Shown piece by piece: positions 35,286-46,014 of a stretch of DNA of 64,000 bases. The notes below the pieces were generated by a model. It was given only the letters and a program-made list of their open reading frames with translations, ran no database searches and was not told where the DNA came from. Position 1 is the stretch's first letter; every line of letters starts with the position of its first letter. The position numbers were made by a program, and so were the translations under genes. Source of the DNA: Terebella lapidaria (lineage: Eukaryota > Annelida > Polychaeta > Terebellida > Terebellidae); contig OX424555.1 in the NCBI GenBank assembly GCA_949152475.1, forward strand, positions 100,597,515 through 100,661,514, read 5' to 3'.

Positions 35286-36339
35286 AGCCTCTTTTGGAAC
35301 CTTTTTGTATTGCACAGTTGCGGCAAGTCATTCCATTCAAGGCCCTCGATGTACTCTGGACAAAGTTGTGACTGCCTCATGCTGGCGTCCTGTGCTCAGG
35401 AAACATGAAACCAATACCCAAGTACATTCATCATCCACATAGCCTGCTATTACTTCACGTCTTGTCGTGTTACCTTTCACAACAAAACGTGTTGTTTTGA
35501 AAATATCACGTCATGTTGTCCATCAGAGTAAATCAATTTGAGCAGTTCCTTTGGAACAGCAGCACAATCCGAGCAAACATTTAGGAATTTTCAAGCTCGT
35601 AGTACCCCTCTGAAATCATTTGGCTCAAAATATATGTCATGCCAAAACTGAACTTACAGGAACATGCGGGTTGTTGAAGGGATCTCAGCAGAACCACTTG
35701 TTTTGGGCCCTATGGTTTCATTGCGGGTGGGAGTTGTGGATGTGGATGAGCTCAGTTCCGTTGTGGCAATGTTTCTGACATGCAATATTCTGCTCTAGAA
35801 GTATATGTAAGCATGCTCCATCAAGATTTTTGACATGCTTTGCCGCGCATAAATTAGCACCAAACTCTCTGGCCGCAACAACTGGATAAGCTAGTCTTCC
35901 TGTTTGTGAATATGACAAGGAATTATCAAAGCTCTTTGCTGTCCTGAGCAAGCACCATTCACACAGTTGTGGTTGAATGAAGCCTCTTTGTGAATCGAGA
36001 ATCATTGCGTCGTGAGGAATCATTCATCAAAATGGTGGACTTATTCCCAGCTACTATCAAACAGATGATTGTGCGAGAGGTAGAGCTACTCTAAGTCACT
36101 ACGAAGCTGAGCTGCCTGTCTCCAGCATATGGCTCTGCTAATATGCAGTCCATCCACGTTCCTGCAAATTCAATAGGCAACTCTGTACTGTAATTGTCAT
36201 TATGTCTTATCAATAAATTGTAGTGAGTCCATTTATGTGTTGGTTAGTTGATTAGTTGAATATGGGTCCAATGGTGCTGGTATCCCTTTCCCTGTCTATA
36301 AACATCAATATAAGACCAAATTCTTGCTTCTATCTTTAA
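35286..36339. other. No gene recognised
   Basis: Short frames only. AATAAA occurs near 36210 but belongs to no assigned transcript. Confidence 0.4.
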
Positions 36340-36480
36340 CAGAAGCTGATATATAGTCGAAAATTGTCACAGATTTTTATGGCAGCCATATTTATTTCTG
36401 ATGCAACCAACAGTTACAGAGACACGGCGGTGTCACCACTGTATTTCTTGGGACAGATAATATAGGAGTAGACACCAACG
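36340..36480. repeat. Flank repeat, left copy
   Basis: AGAAGCTGAT to GTAGACACCAACG resembles 46015-46180 in order and direction (TTATGGCAGCCATAT, CAACCAACAGT(T/C)ACAGA, TTCTTGGG/TCCTTGGG, GAGTAGACAC/GGGTAGACAC). Identity is roughly 75% by eye. The two copies bracket the LINE nest. Confidence 0.6.
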
Positions 36481-36811
36481 TTTTGCCTTAGTTTAAACAT
36501 ATTTATTTGAATTGGATAATTCGATAGCCAGAAGCTAATCACGGAACTCTCCAATGAAAAAAAAATACAAATGATAAAATGATAAAAAAAGACAAAAGAA
36601 GAAAAGAAAAGAAAACCACACACAACAACAACACATGAACGCATAGATTAACATAACTTAATAGAACAGAAAAAAACTATAAACTGTGAATATCGACACG
36701 AATCATGGAACACAAGAATCAAACAACATAAACATATGCGTGGTAATGTACAATATACAAGTAGATATCAATGTAACCTAGTAGTTAACATCAGACAGTT
36801 GATTCGAGTTT

Positions 36812-37606
36812 CTAATAAGGTTCATATATGTACATTGTTCCACAAAAACTCGGCGGATTTGAAATTCTTCGGGAAAACCGGCCAGATGATATTATGTAGT
36901 TTTGCGTGGCACGCATAATTGAAGCATTTATGTCGTTATCAATAACACTTTTGCCATAGAGAACTGTTTCGAAAAGAATGTTATCGGGTATGTCTGCAAA
37001 AGGCTGATAATTTTGATTTGCTGAGAGAATACGTTTTACGGATTCCATTAATTTTTCTCGGGCAGAAATGTAATTTGAGCATTTCAAGATATAGTGAAGG
37101 GTAGATTCTATAGGCTCGCCACATGAGCAAGACGGGCTGTCTGACAAGTTATTCTTGAACAAATGGCTGTTTAGCGTGCTATTATTAAGACGTAATCGTG
37201 TCAGCTGAATATTTGCTATCCTGTTGCCAACATCGAACCATACAGGAGACTTTTCACATAAAAAGATGGATTTGAGTTGGACTGTGAATGAGCCAAGACT
37301 GGCGATGCCTGTAACTGTGGTTGGCAGTGAGTTCCACGGGGCGAGGGCACGTGGTATGAATGAGCGGCGGTATCGCTCAGTTTTACAGCGAGGTAAGTTC
37401 AATGTTGGATTTTCACGTAGCGGTCTATATTCAACAGCGTTACGGATAAAGGGTGTAATCAAACCAGACAAATATGTCGGGGCCAATTTGTGCAAACATT
37501 TATATACAGTGCACAAGGTAGTGATTTTTCTCCGCTCTGATAGAGGAGTCCACCCGAGTTCTCGTAGGAGGTCCTTACGATTAGTAGTGGCGAGAGCGCC
37601 AGAGCA
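36812..37606 (-). pseudogene. Jockey-like LINE, C-terminal part
   Basis: Minus-strand residues ALATTNRKDLLRELGWTPLS lead into TVYKCLHKLAPTYLSGLITP, RYRRSFIPRALAPWNSLPTT and the terminal zinc-binding stretch SCSCGEPIESTLHYILKCSN (C-x-C...H...C). This closing Cys/His motif is common in jockey and I-group LINEs. The frame stays open for 234 codons (36812-37516), which is long for a dead LINE and argues for moderate age. The 3' end probably lies between 36481 and 36600, where no clear poly(A) tail was seen. Confidence 0.85.
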
Positions 37607-37610
37607 AATT

Positions 37611-37668
37611 CCACCTCAATATCCATACTTCCGGTCCCATGAGATGACGTAGTGCATCGGATGGTCAG
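37611..37668 (+). repeat. Left inverted terminal repeat of the DIRS-like element
   Basis: GAGATGACGTAGTGCATCGG and ATGGTCAGT are the reverse complement of 41859-41884, and the outer CTTCCGGTC pairs with GACCGAAAG at 41891-41899. The match is shorter on the outside than at the right end. Confidence 0.75.
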
Positions 37669-37934
37669 TACACAGTGTGATCCGGATGTACGCAGTCAGG
37701 AAGAATTTATCTCGCATAACAAACAGTCGAAAAACGTTGTCAATTTCGGGGATAAGAAGAAAAAATACGAACTAAAATCTTCATGAGATCGCATAGACTC
37801 TTTTGGACATAAATTGGAACGTTCTACAAACTTTTTCTAGGAGTTTTACCCGGGGGAAAAATTTCCAAGGGACAATTCATGGCAGAAACGGCAAAAATGC
37901 GCCTCCGTGAGGGCACACAAAAAACCCCTGCCAA

Positions 37935-39185
37935 GTGCGTACCAGGTGCAAAAAACACACAAAAGCTGGGTCAGCTGGTGTAGACGATTTAGAAAGGGAA
38001 ATATTTGTCGTTGCGGGTGCGGCTACTGACTCAGAGCCAAACCTCGCCGGGGGGAAAAACACCCCGATTGCCGCCATTACTGGGGAGCGCCCCCAGTCAA
38101 GCCACGGCCAAATCTCGCACCAGGTCCTGGGCGAGAGTTCAGGCGAGACTTCCGGCAACAAAATGGCCGCACCCATGGAACCACCGGCCTGGGCCAAAGA
38201 TTTGCTCGAAACCCAACAAAACTTCATGCTGCAGTTTGCAGAGACACTTTCATCATCACATAAACGATCCGCACATGACATGTCAGACGATGAACAATCC
38301 GAAGACGAATCTCTCGATGAACGAACGGCCCAAGTTGCTAAAAAACGCTGCACTGACGGGCCCATTTTTACTAGTGCTACCGCTACTAGTGGTGATTGCC
38401 TAGACGATCTGGACATGGTCTCTGTCAACGACCAGTCTCCAGCAGACGAGGAACAGGATGAAGTTTTGGATGAATTGCAACAGTTCTTTGGGAGTGCTGA
38501 CACAGTGGGCCCAGACCTTGAAGAAAAATTGGCAACAGTTGTCAACACAAGTCTCAGAGTGCAGGTGCCTGACCAGAAAATAACAGAGATATGCCAGGCG
38601 GTCCACAGGCCGAAGAATTGCCCTGGTCTGTCAACACCAAAGGTGAACCCGGAAATTTGGGACAAAATTCAGCGGCATTCACGAAGCAGAGACCTGGGTA
38701 TGCAGAAGCTACAAAATTTCCAGGGAAAGGCAATGACACCATTGCTTACACTCATCGAACAGCTTCGAGAAACAGCCAAAACAAGGACGCCATCAGAACC
38801 GGGGGCTGTGCGTGGCTGGCTGAAGCTGGCATCAGACGCATTCCGTATCATGGCGTTCGCGTTCGTCAAGACGACAAACCAGAGGAAGGACTTCATAAAG
38901 CCTGACCTCAACTCAACTTACCGGCAAATCTGCTCGGACCAACAGGCGGTCACGGACTCGCTGTTTGGCGATGACCTCCCACAAAAGATCAAAGAGATCA
39001 ACTCCGCTCAACGGCTTGGGTCACAGGTGCAGGGCAACGTTCGAGACAAGTACGGGTTTCAGCGCCATCATCAACGTGGGAAACAGTTCCAGCACAAAGG
39101 GAAAAGCCGGTACGCTGGGGGAAAGAAGGATTTTTTGGCGTATCGGCCGAGCCCAAAATTCCGTCCAGCAAAGGACAAAAAGTGA
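37935..39185 (+). CDS. Gag-like ORF1 of the DIRS-like element
   Basis: 416 codons. The N-terminal third is acidic and low in complexity. A segment PPAWAKDLLETQQNFMLQFA looks like the coiled or helical part often found in DIRS ORF1. An acidic cluster follows (DDEQSEDESLDE), then a region with WDKIQRHSRSRD and RGWLKLASDAFRIMAFAFV that is typical of the conserved middle of DIRS ORF1. The C-terminus is very basic (HHQRGKQFQHKGKSRY), fit for nucleic-acid binding. The next ORF overlaps its stop by four bases, a common arrangement in this family. Assigned from position and composition. Confidence 0.7.
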   Translation: MRTRCKKHTKAGSAGVDDLEREIFVVAGAATDSEPNLAGGKNTPIAAITGERPQSSHGQISHQVLGESSGETSGNKMAAPMEPPAWAKDLLETQQNFMLQFAETLSSSHKRSAHDMSDDEQSEDESLDERTAQVAKKRCTDGPIFTSATATSGDCLDDLDMVSVNDQSPADEEQDEVLDELQQFFGSADTVGPDLEEKLATVVNTSLRVQVPDQKITEICQAVHRPKNCPGLSTPKVNPEIWDKIQRHSRSRDLGMQKLQNFQGKAMTPLLTLIEQLRETAKTRTPSEPGAVRGWLKLASDAFRIMAFAFVKTTNQRKDFIKPDLNSTYRQICSDQQAVTDSLFGDDLPQKIKEINSAQRLGSQVQGNVRDKYGFQRHHQRGKQFQHKGKSRYAGGKKDFLAYRPSPKFRPAKDKK

Positions 39186-41206
39186 ACTCCGGCTCGGCTG
39201 CTCAAGGGATGACTGAAAATGAAGTGAGTGTTGGTTATCTTGATGGTAACATTGATGTGAAAAACACACCACAAAACTTTGTAGCAGAAAAGATCAGTGG
39301 CCACTGCATACAATGGCAGGACGTAACTCAGGACTCAGTAATTTTGGGCGTTGTTCGAGGCATATCATTAGATTTGCCTCCTGACCTAAACCAGCATTGG
39401 ATTCCAACGCCAATCCAGTTCAATGATACTGAAAAAAGGGTTATTCAAAATGCTATTGATGACTTGACCACTAAGGGTGTGATTCATCGAGTTGAACCAT
39501 GTCAAGGCCAATATCTGTCAAACATTTTTATGAGATTGAAAAAAGACGGATCATGTCGATTGATTTTGAACTTGAGGAAACTAAATGAATCTTTGCCAAA
39601 ACAACATTTCAAAATGAGCACTCTTAAAAGTGCCCTCCAACTGATCACTCCAGGTTGCTGGTTTGCATCTATTGACTCAAAAGATGCATATTATTATGTG
39701 AATATTATGGAATATCACAGAAAATTCTTTCGTTTTTTGTGGAACGATCAGCTTTTTGAGTTCACAGCTATGCCTAATGGACTTAGTCCTGCTCCCAGAC
39801 TTTTCACGAAAAATATGAACCCAGTGTTTGCCCCCTTGCATCGTATTGGACATCAGAATGTGTCATACATTGATGACAGTCTTTTGCTGTCTGACACGCC
39901 AGAAGAATGTAGGAACAATGTTCGTGACACTGTCACCCTGCTGGATGAACTGGGGTTCACAGTTCACCCAAACAAATCTGTGTTCATTCCAACCCAACAA
40001 ATAGTTTTTCTGGGGTTCGAGCTCAATTCAGTACAGATGACAGTCAGACTGACCAATGAAAAGTCATCCAAAATCATTGCAACTTGTAAGGATATTCTGA
40101 AGCCTAGGCTGGTAGCCATTCAGGCAGTGGCAGAATTGTTGGGGAAATTAGTTGCGGCCCAACCAGCAGTCCCTTGTGGGCCCTTATATTACAAAACTTT
40201 GGAGAACGAGAAAAACGCTGCACTTAAACAAAACAAAGGAGAATTTTCAGCACTCATGCAAATTAGCAGTGACTCAAAATCCCATATTGAGTGGTGGATT
40301 CAGCATTTGGCTGAATCAGAAGCTACTCTGAGGGATAGACCAGTGGATATTCGTATCAATAGTGACAGCTCCCTCTCTGGTTGGGGTGGGGTGTTCCAAC
40401 CACTTGGACTTCAAACTGGAGGTTTTTTTCACATTCGGCTCATGATGGATAATCAGACAGCTGTGTCATACATCAATAAAATGGGGGGCCGCAGGGAGAA
40501 ATTGAACGCTTTGGCACGACAAATTTGGCTTTGGTGTCTGCATAGAAACATTTGGCTTTCTGCAGCACATGTACCCGGACAGCAAAATGAATTGGCTGAT
40601 AATCTGTCACGTAAACTCCATGATGATATGGAGTGGAAACTAGACACTGGTGTCTTCCAGAAACTTGTCGATCTTTTTGGGGAACTCAAAATGGATTTAT
40701 TTGCTACAAGACTGAATGCACAGTTGGAAGCTTATGTAGCATGGCGTCCTGATCCATATGCAGTGACTATTGATGCTTTCTCGGTTGAATGGAATACTAA
40801 TGGGCTGTATATCTTTCCACCATTTAGCCTACTCGGACGAATTCTTCAAAAACTCCAGCACGACCAAGGGTCAGCAGTGGTGATATTTCCAGTTTGGGAC
40901 ACACAGGTCTGGTTTCCCAAACTTCTTCGGATGCCGATCGCAGATCCAGTTCTGTTGCCAGACACCAGCAACATCCTGATGTTGACCCACAGACCTCGCG
41001 TCAAGCACTGCCTCCACAAAACGCTCGCTGCGGGCCTTTTATCCGGGCATCGCCAGCGCTGCGCGGATTATCAGCGCACGTTGTGGACATCATCATCACG
41101 TCCTGGAGGGAGGCCACTCAAAAACAATATGGAACTTACCTCAGACAGTGGGCAGCATTTTGTGATCAAAGACAAGCTAATCCGTTTCAATCAAGTATTG
41201 ATGTAG
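39182..41206 (+). CDS. DIRS reverse transcriptase, RNase H and methyltransferase-like domain
   Basis: A long frame of 674 codons. RT motifs include GSCRLILNLRKLNESLPKQH, ASIDSKDAYYYVNI, MPNGLSPAPRLFTK and the catalytic VSYIDDSLLLS. RNase H motifs follow: INSDSSLSGWGG (first acidic residue), MMDNQTAVSYINK and HVPGQQNELADNLSR. The domain after it starts MDLFATRLNAQLEAYVAWRP and includes GLYIFPPFSLLGRILQKL, which corresponds to the DNA-methyltransferase-like domain of DIRS-1-type elements. Together these copy element RNA through a circular intermediate that the recombinase then inserts. Confidence 0.9.
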   Translation: MNSGSAAQGMTENEVSVGYLDGNIDVKNTPQNFVAEKISGHCIQWQDVTQDSVILGVVRGISLDLPPDLNQHWIPTPIQFNDTEKRVIQNAIDDLTTKGVIHRVEPCQGQYLSNIFMRLKKDGSCRLILNLRKLNESLPKQHFKMSTLKSALQLITPGCWFASIDSKDAYYYVNIMEYHRKFFRFLWNDQLFEFTAMPNGLSPAPRLFTKNMNPVFAPLHRIGHQNVSYIDDSLLLSDTPEECRNNVRDTVTLLDELGFTVHPNKSVFIPTQQIVFLGFELNSVQMTVRLTNEKSSKIIATCKDILKPRLVAIQAVAELLGKLVAAQPAVPCGPLYYKTLENEKNAALKQNKGEFSALMQISSDSKSHIEWWIQHLAESEATLRDRPVDIRINSDSSLSGWGGVFQPLGLQTGGFFHIRLMMDNQTAVSYINKMGGRREKLNALARQIWLWCLHRNIWLSAAHVPGQQNELADNLSRKLHDDMEWKLDTGVFQKLVDLFGELKMDLFATRLNAQLEAYVAWRPDPYAVTIDAFSVEWNTNGLYIFPPFSLLGRILQKLQHDQGSAVVIFPVWDTQVWFPKLLRMPIADPVLLPDTSNILMLTHRPRVKHCLHKTLAAGLLSGHRQRCADYQRTLWTSSSRPGGRPLKNNMELTSDSGQHFVIKDKLIRFNQVLM

Positions 41207-41721
41207 TTTTAGAATTTCTTGGACACCTGTTTCAAAAAGGAATGGGATATAGCGCCCTCAATACCGCCAGGGGAGCGTTGTCAGCGATTTCCGAGACAGC
41301 TGTGGGGAGCCACCCACTGGTTACTCGTTTCATGAAAGGGGCATTCAACCGACGGCCAACTCTCCCAAAATATCAAGTCACATGGGATGTATCTGTGGTA
41401 TTAGATTACCTCAAGACTCTGGAACCCTTGAGTAAATTGTCGTTGAAAATGTTGTCATGTAAAGTGGTTATGTTGTTGGCCCTTCTGACAGGACAAAGAG
41501 GCCAGACCATTCATGTGATTAACATTCAAGATGTAATTATCAGTTCAACCAAAGTTGACATTCACATTACCTCACTCTTAAAACAATCCAGACTGGCAAA
41601 ACAGTTGGAACCAATCACTATACCTGCTTACTCAAAGGATCCCAGATTGTGTATAGTTAGGTGTTTGAACAATTTTTTATCCAAGACAAAGAAACTTAGG
41701 AAGGGGGACAAGTTGTTTTAA
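40894..41721 (+). pseudogene. Tyrosine recombinase of the DIRS-like element, incomplete
   Basis: A frame overlapping the RT ORF. From about residue 60 it shows the SAM-like N-terminal domain of DIRS recombinases (TSWREATQKQYGTYLRQWAA, FLGHLFQKGMGYSALNTARG). It then enters the catalytic domain with the first Arg box MLLALLTGQRGQTIHVINI. The recombinase does not look whole. In this family it replaces the integrase and explains the absence of ordinary target duplications. Fossil copy. Confidence 0.85.
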
Positions 41722-41970
41722 TTCAAAGATTAAACGAGACTTACCTGGAAGTTGAAGTTTGATCGGGATTCCACCGATATATCTAAATACTTTCGGTCAC
41801 GTGCCCACCCTTTTAACCCACCCTCGGCACATCCATGTATCTATGTCACTCTCAAGACTGACCATCCGATGCACTACGTCATCTCACGTGACCGAAAGTA
41901 TTTAGATATATCGGTGGAATCCCGATCAAACTTCAACTTCCAGGTAAGTCTCGTTTAATCTTTGAATTAA
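41718..41970. repeat. Perfect 85-bp inverted repeat at the right end of the DIRS-like element
   Basis: Arms 41718-41803 and 41885-41970 are exact reverse complements around an 81-bp spacer. The outer part reads TTAATTCAAAG and the inner end is CACGTG. The right arm also contains the element's right terminal repeat. The arms include AGGTAAGT-type sequence (41942-41949), but no transcript is known. Confidence 0.9.
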
Positions 41971-42449
41971 AGCGGCACGGTACTGAATCGCTTCTAACCT
42001 TGAAATTATTGATATATTCTGGTCTGCGTAAACCAAAGAAGCATATTCCAAAACCGGTCGAATGTAAGACTTATACAATGTTTCTAGGATATCGCGATTA
42101 AACTTCCAACATAGTTTTCTGAGTATATTCAATCTGGATGCCACTGATTTCTGGATATTATTCAAATGTTCATTCCACTTCATATCATTTGTTATTGTCA
42201 CACCTAAATGACGATGGCTTTCTCCTTCTGACAATATGGTGTCATCTAAAATGAGCGGATCATATGTTATGGTATTACACTTCGTGGAAATTGTTAGTAC
42301 CTCGGTTTTTGATGGATTCAAGGTCATGAACCATTCTGATGCCCAGTCAAGGATATCTTGTAGGGCGGTATTTATCGTCGCCACAGAGGTTTTTGGTTCA
42401 TCTATGATTTTCCACAAAATAGTGTCATCAGCAAACAGATTAATATTAC
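41969..42449 (-). pseudogene. Jockey-like LINE, RT middle part
   Basis: Minus-strand residues INLFADDTILWKIID carry the catalytic FADD box. They are followed by LDWASEWFMTLNPSKTEVLT, HRHLGVTITNDMKWNEHLN and SYIRPVLEYASLVYAD, the standard order in jockey-group RT and its connection region. The piece starts right at the inner border of the foldback element and stops at the border of the DIRS-like element. Both borders fall inside codons of the original LINE. Confidence 0.88.
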
Positions 42450-44734
42450 CACAGTGCGCAATCAGTTTGAAGATTTGGTCACTGGAGGTGGTGCTTTTCT
42501 GCAAATTTCGCGGAAAACAGGCGAGGTAAATTTTAGGCTGTTCAGTTTGGTGATGCAAATGCATACTAAATCCGAAGTACTACTCAATAGAATATTGTAG
42601 TTACGTTCAATATACTCAAAACGGATTTTTAGCGGCGATTAAACAACATGACAGCAGATGTTTTTTTTTATGCAGAGCGCGCACAATGTAAACATTCCCC
42701 ATTTATCACCAATTTCACACCCAAACGTATCAATTGCTCCGTTATATTTGACTGTGTCACGCCTCAAATTTGACATTAGATCAGCGATTCAACACTTTAT
42801 CGTAAGCATACGCTAGAACCATGGGAGTTCCTCTGATTTTGACAAAATCTATTTGTTTTCGTGATTTGCCGAGTCCCATATGAGATGCAGATGTGTCCCA
42901 CCAGGCGATGCATCATTTACCAACAAGGGGCTGAAGAAATGTACCACTATTCCGGTCCATGAAATTCGTTTTTCTTCGTAGAAAATCACCAATTTACTAA
43001 TTTCATGTTATTTTTTCCTAATTCAAAACTTCTAGAATGGAATAGTACACGAATAAACGTGTCATCGAATATTTGTGTGTTATAATGCAATAAACTTGCA
43101 TCTGATGGTTAACAATCATTAACAGTTCAGGAACGCGTACAAGATCACAATGGAAGATCTAATAACCTGTGGATATTGTGACAAGTCACATCATGCGTTT
43201 TCAGTATTAAAGTCCAACTAAAGTCAGGATACTCATTTTTGACAGATGATAGAGTGAATCTCACGAATTATTATAGTTTTTACAGTATGTCAATATCTCG
43301 ATTATTTATGAAGATATGACGGTTTTAGTGAAAATGTTGGGCTAACTTTCTTGTGCCTAATTAACTATTATAATGAGTGATCATGACGTCAGAAGGGTAA
43401 AACAAGTTAATTAAGGTAATGAAACGTCTATTTTCGAATATGTACGATGATAACATGACCCTTATTTGGCATGTGCTCTATTTGGCATGAGATATAATCA
43501 GTATTCAATTTCCATAATTGGTTGCCAAGGTAACTATTCTCGAGATATGACCCATAGCAACCATGGTTGCTAGGGGCCCAACGCCCCGAATATGGAATTA
43601 GGCACCATAAAACCGGTGAAAATGTGGATAAGGGCCTTTGCTGAAATCCATTGAATAATTTTAAACGTCATTTTGCTTACCAGTCCCGAGTTAAGTCCCC
43701 TAGCAACCACGTTGCTATGGGTCGTATGTTAAATACGGTTGGCATGGTGACCAGACACATCTTATGGGTGTGGTATATTTTCTATCATCATTGTTATATT
43801 CGCATTATTCAGCAATACTATGCACGGATCAGTCAGAAAAGGGCTTTTAAAGTAGCTAATTAAAGTGACTTACCTGTGTGACGTCACGAATACTCATTAT
43901 AATAGCTAATGGGCTTCATAATTCAAGTACAAATATTTTTTAAAAATGACACAAAATTGGTAATATCTCGAGAACGGTTAGAGATATTAAGGTTCTGTAA
44001 AAGCCAGCATATTACCTTTTGCATTCTCTATCGCACAAAGTATAATAACTTGAAATTCATTCTGACATTCTGGCACCATGATAACCATCACTCGCAAGCA
44101 TTATAACACACTTATATTTAATGACATGTTCATTCGTGTACTAATCCATTCTAGAGGTTTTGAATTCGGAAAAAATAACATGAAATGAGTAAATATGGGA
44201 TTTTCTACAAAGAAAAACGAATTTCATGGACCGGAATGGTGGTACATTTCTTCAGCCCCTTGTGGGTCAATTATGCATCGCCTAGTGGGTCAGATCTGCA
44301 TCTCATATAGGACTCGGCAAACCACAAAAACAAATAGATTTTGTCAAAATCAGAGAAACCCCCATGGTTCTAGCGTGTGCTTACGATAAAGTGTTGAATC
44401 GCTGATCTAATGTCAAATTTGAGGCGTGACACAGTCAAATGTAACGGAGCAATTGATACGTTTGGGTGTGAAATGGGTGATAAATGGGGAATGTTTACAT
44501 TGTGCTCGCTCTGCATAAAAAAATATCTGCTGTCATGTTGTTCAATCGCCGCTAATAATCAGTTTTGAGTGTATTGAACGTAACTACAGTGTTCTATTGA
44601 GTAGTTCTCCGAATTTAGTATGCATTTACATCACCAAACTCAACAGCCTAAAATTGGACTTGCCTGTTTTCCATGAAATTTGCAGAAAAGGACCACCTCC
44701 AGTGACCAAATCTTCAAACTGATTGCGCACTGTG
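42450..44734. mobile_element. 2,285-bp foldback DNA transposon with CACAGTG ends, Transib-like
   Basis: The element begins CACAGTGCGCAATCAGTTTG and ends with its exact reverse complement. Nearly its whole length is two inverted arms of about 1.1 kb. The outer 500 bp match at about 88% by eye, and the inner parts match around CCATAGCAAC and TTGCTAGGGG near the centre at about 43,610. ATTAC flanks both sides (42445-42449 and 44735-44739) and occurs once in the interrupted LINE codons, so it is a 5-bp target duplication. No transposase frame is present, so it is non-autonomous. CAC-starting ends with 5-bp duplications fit Transib/RAG-type transposases; other families with 5-bp duplications are not excluded. 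Confidence 0.85.
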
Positions 44735-44739
44735 ATTAC

Positions 44740-46011
44740 AGTCAACACGTTCTGGAAGATCATTAATATAGATTAAAAATAGGAGTGGTCCGAGAATGGA
44801 CCCTTGGGGGACCCCGGACTTCACTGAGGCGGTATGAGATGTGCCTCCATTATTAACTACTTTCTGACGTCTATCGTTCATATATGATGATAATAAATTC
44901 AATAAACTACCCCTGATGCCGTAATGGTTCAGTTTATGAATGAGGCCTCTGTGCCAACCCTGTCAAATGCTTTTGCATAATCCAAACAGACAATGTTGAT
45001 GTCTTTCCGATCTTCTAAACCCAAATAAATGTGATGAATAAGGTAGATGAGTTGGTTGGTTGTGCCATCATTTCTTTTAAAGCCTGAATTTGACAAGGAT
45101 AAAATATTGTTGTCTGTGAAAAACTGATACATTCTATTGTATATGATCCTTTCAAAGACTTTACTCATGTTGCAGAGCAAGGAAATCGGTCGATAGTTAC
45201 CAACTGACTGACGATTATTTTTCTTGTGAATTGGTATAACGTTACTAAGTTTCCAACATCTAGGGTCTGGGAAGTACTTATACAATGTTCGAATATAATG
45301 CTCAACGGTAATGACAGAGTTTCTGCACAATTTTTCAATATGTGGTTTCCAATATAATCAGGCCCTGTGGCCTTCGTAGTGTTCAGACACAAAAGCACCT
45401 TGTATACATCAAGAACGTCGATAGAGATATGTTCTAGAGAAGTAGCCGATCTGTTCTTATCGGATAATTCAGGTAAACTTATTGATTCAGAAATTTGGGG
45501 TAATTCACATTGAGACACAAAGAAATCATTAAACAGTTTGGCTTTTAAGGCGCTGTCATTTACGATGCCATTATCAGTAACGAGCGGTGGGATCGAATTC
45601 GATGAAGAGCTGCCAAAGCAAGATTTAACAAGTTTCCAGAAATCTTTGGGATTTGCATTGGAAGACAACTTATCATTAAGTCTGTTGTCATAATAATGTT
45701 TTCGTTTACGGCATTCGCGCACTGTACGATTGCGTAAATTATGGTAAACTTCCAGATGTTCGTGTTTACCAGTTTTTTTTAAAGCGTTTGAAAGCTCGGT
45801 TTCTCTTTCTTATCAGTTTTTTAATTTGATGATTCATCCACGGTTTATCGCGATATCGACATGATATAGTTTTGAAAGGAATAAACATCTCAACAATAGA
45901 AAACAACAGATTTGTGAAAGGTGACGTCATGATACCGGCGTCATCGATATTGAGAAGCACATCGTACCAGGGCACCAGAAGCACATCGTACCACATCGTA
46001 TCATCTGACAT
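44740..46011 (-). pseudogene. Jockey-like LINE, N-terminal RT part
   Basis: Frames at 45766-46011, 45165-45722, 44929-45330 and 44714-44902 carry consecutive motifs. KPWMNHQIKKLIRKRNRAFK is the usual link between endonuclease and RT. Next come DFWKLVKSCFG, KATGPDYIGNHILKN, KLSNVIPIHKK with [35 protein letters not shown] (catalytic Asp) and [20 protein letters not shown]. Consecutive motifs in different phases show at least two frameshifts, at about 45170-45330 and 44900-44940. Upstream of 46011 nothing resembles an endonuclease, so this is a 5'-truncated dead copy. Confidence 0.85.
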
Positions 46012-46014
46012 AGA

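Larger units (their letters stand above)
37611..41964 (+). mobile_element. DIRS-like tyrosine-recombinase retroelement, fossil
   Basis: Plus-strand ORFs give a gag-like protein, RT with RNase H and a methyltransferase-like domain, and a tyrosine recombinase in an overlapping frame, the layout of DIRS elements. Inverted terminal repeats of about 50-60 bp are visible at 37611-37668 and 41859-41900. A perfect inverted pair at 41718-41803 and 41885-41970 recalls the internal complementary region of DIRS-1. The element lies inside the jockey-like LINE. AATT is found on both sides. The element is broken, with about one or two breaks visible. It is younger than the LINE. Confidence 0.88.
36481..46014 (-). 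mobile_element. Jockey-like LINE, 5'-truncated, split by two later insertions
   Basis: Three minus-strand pieces of one element: 44740-46014 (before and start of RT), 41969-42449 (RT after the FADD box) and about 36481-37610 (C-terminal part and 3' end). Between them sit a foldback DNA transposon and a DIRS-like element. Reading resumes correctly across both insertions (ERVDCN then INLFADDT; QYRAAL then ICSGALATTNRK), so this was one LINE. The endonuclease domain is missing at the 5' side. Confidence 0.85.

Noticed and set aside
42450-44734. Full recombination signal sequence (heptamer plus nonamer) at the foldback ends
   Set aside because: No ACAAAAACC-like nonamer stands 12 or 23 bp inside either end. 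Only the heptamer and the 5-bp duplication agree.
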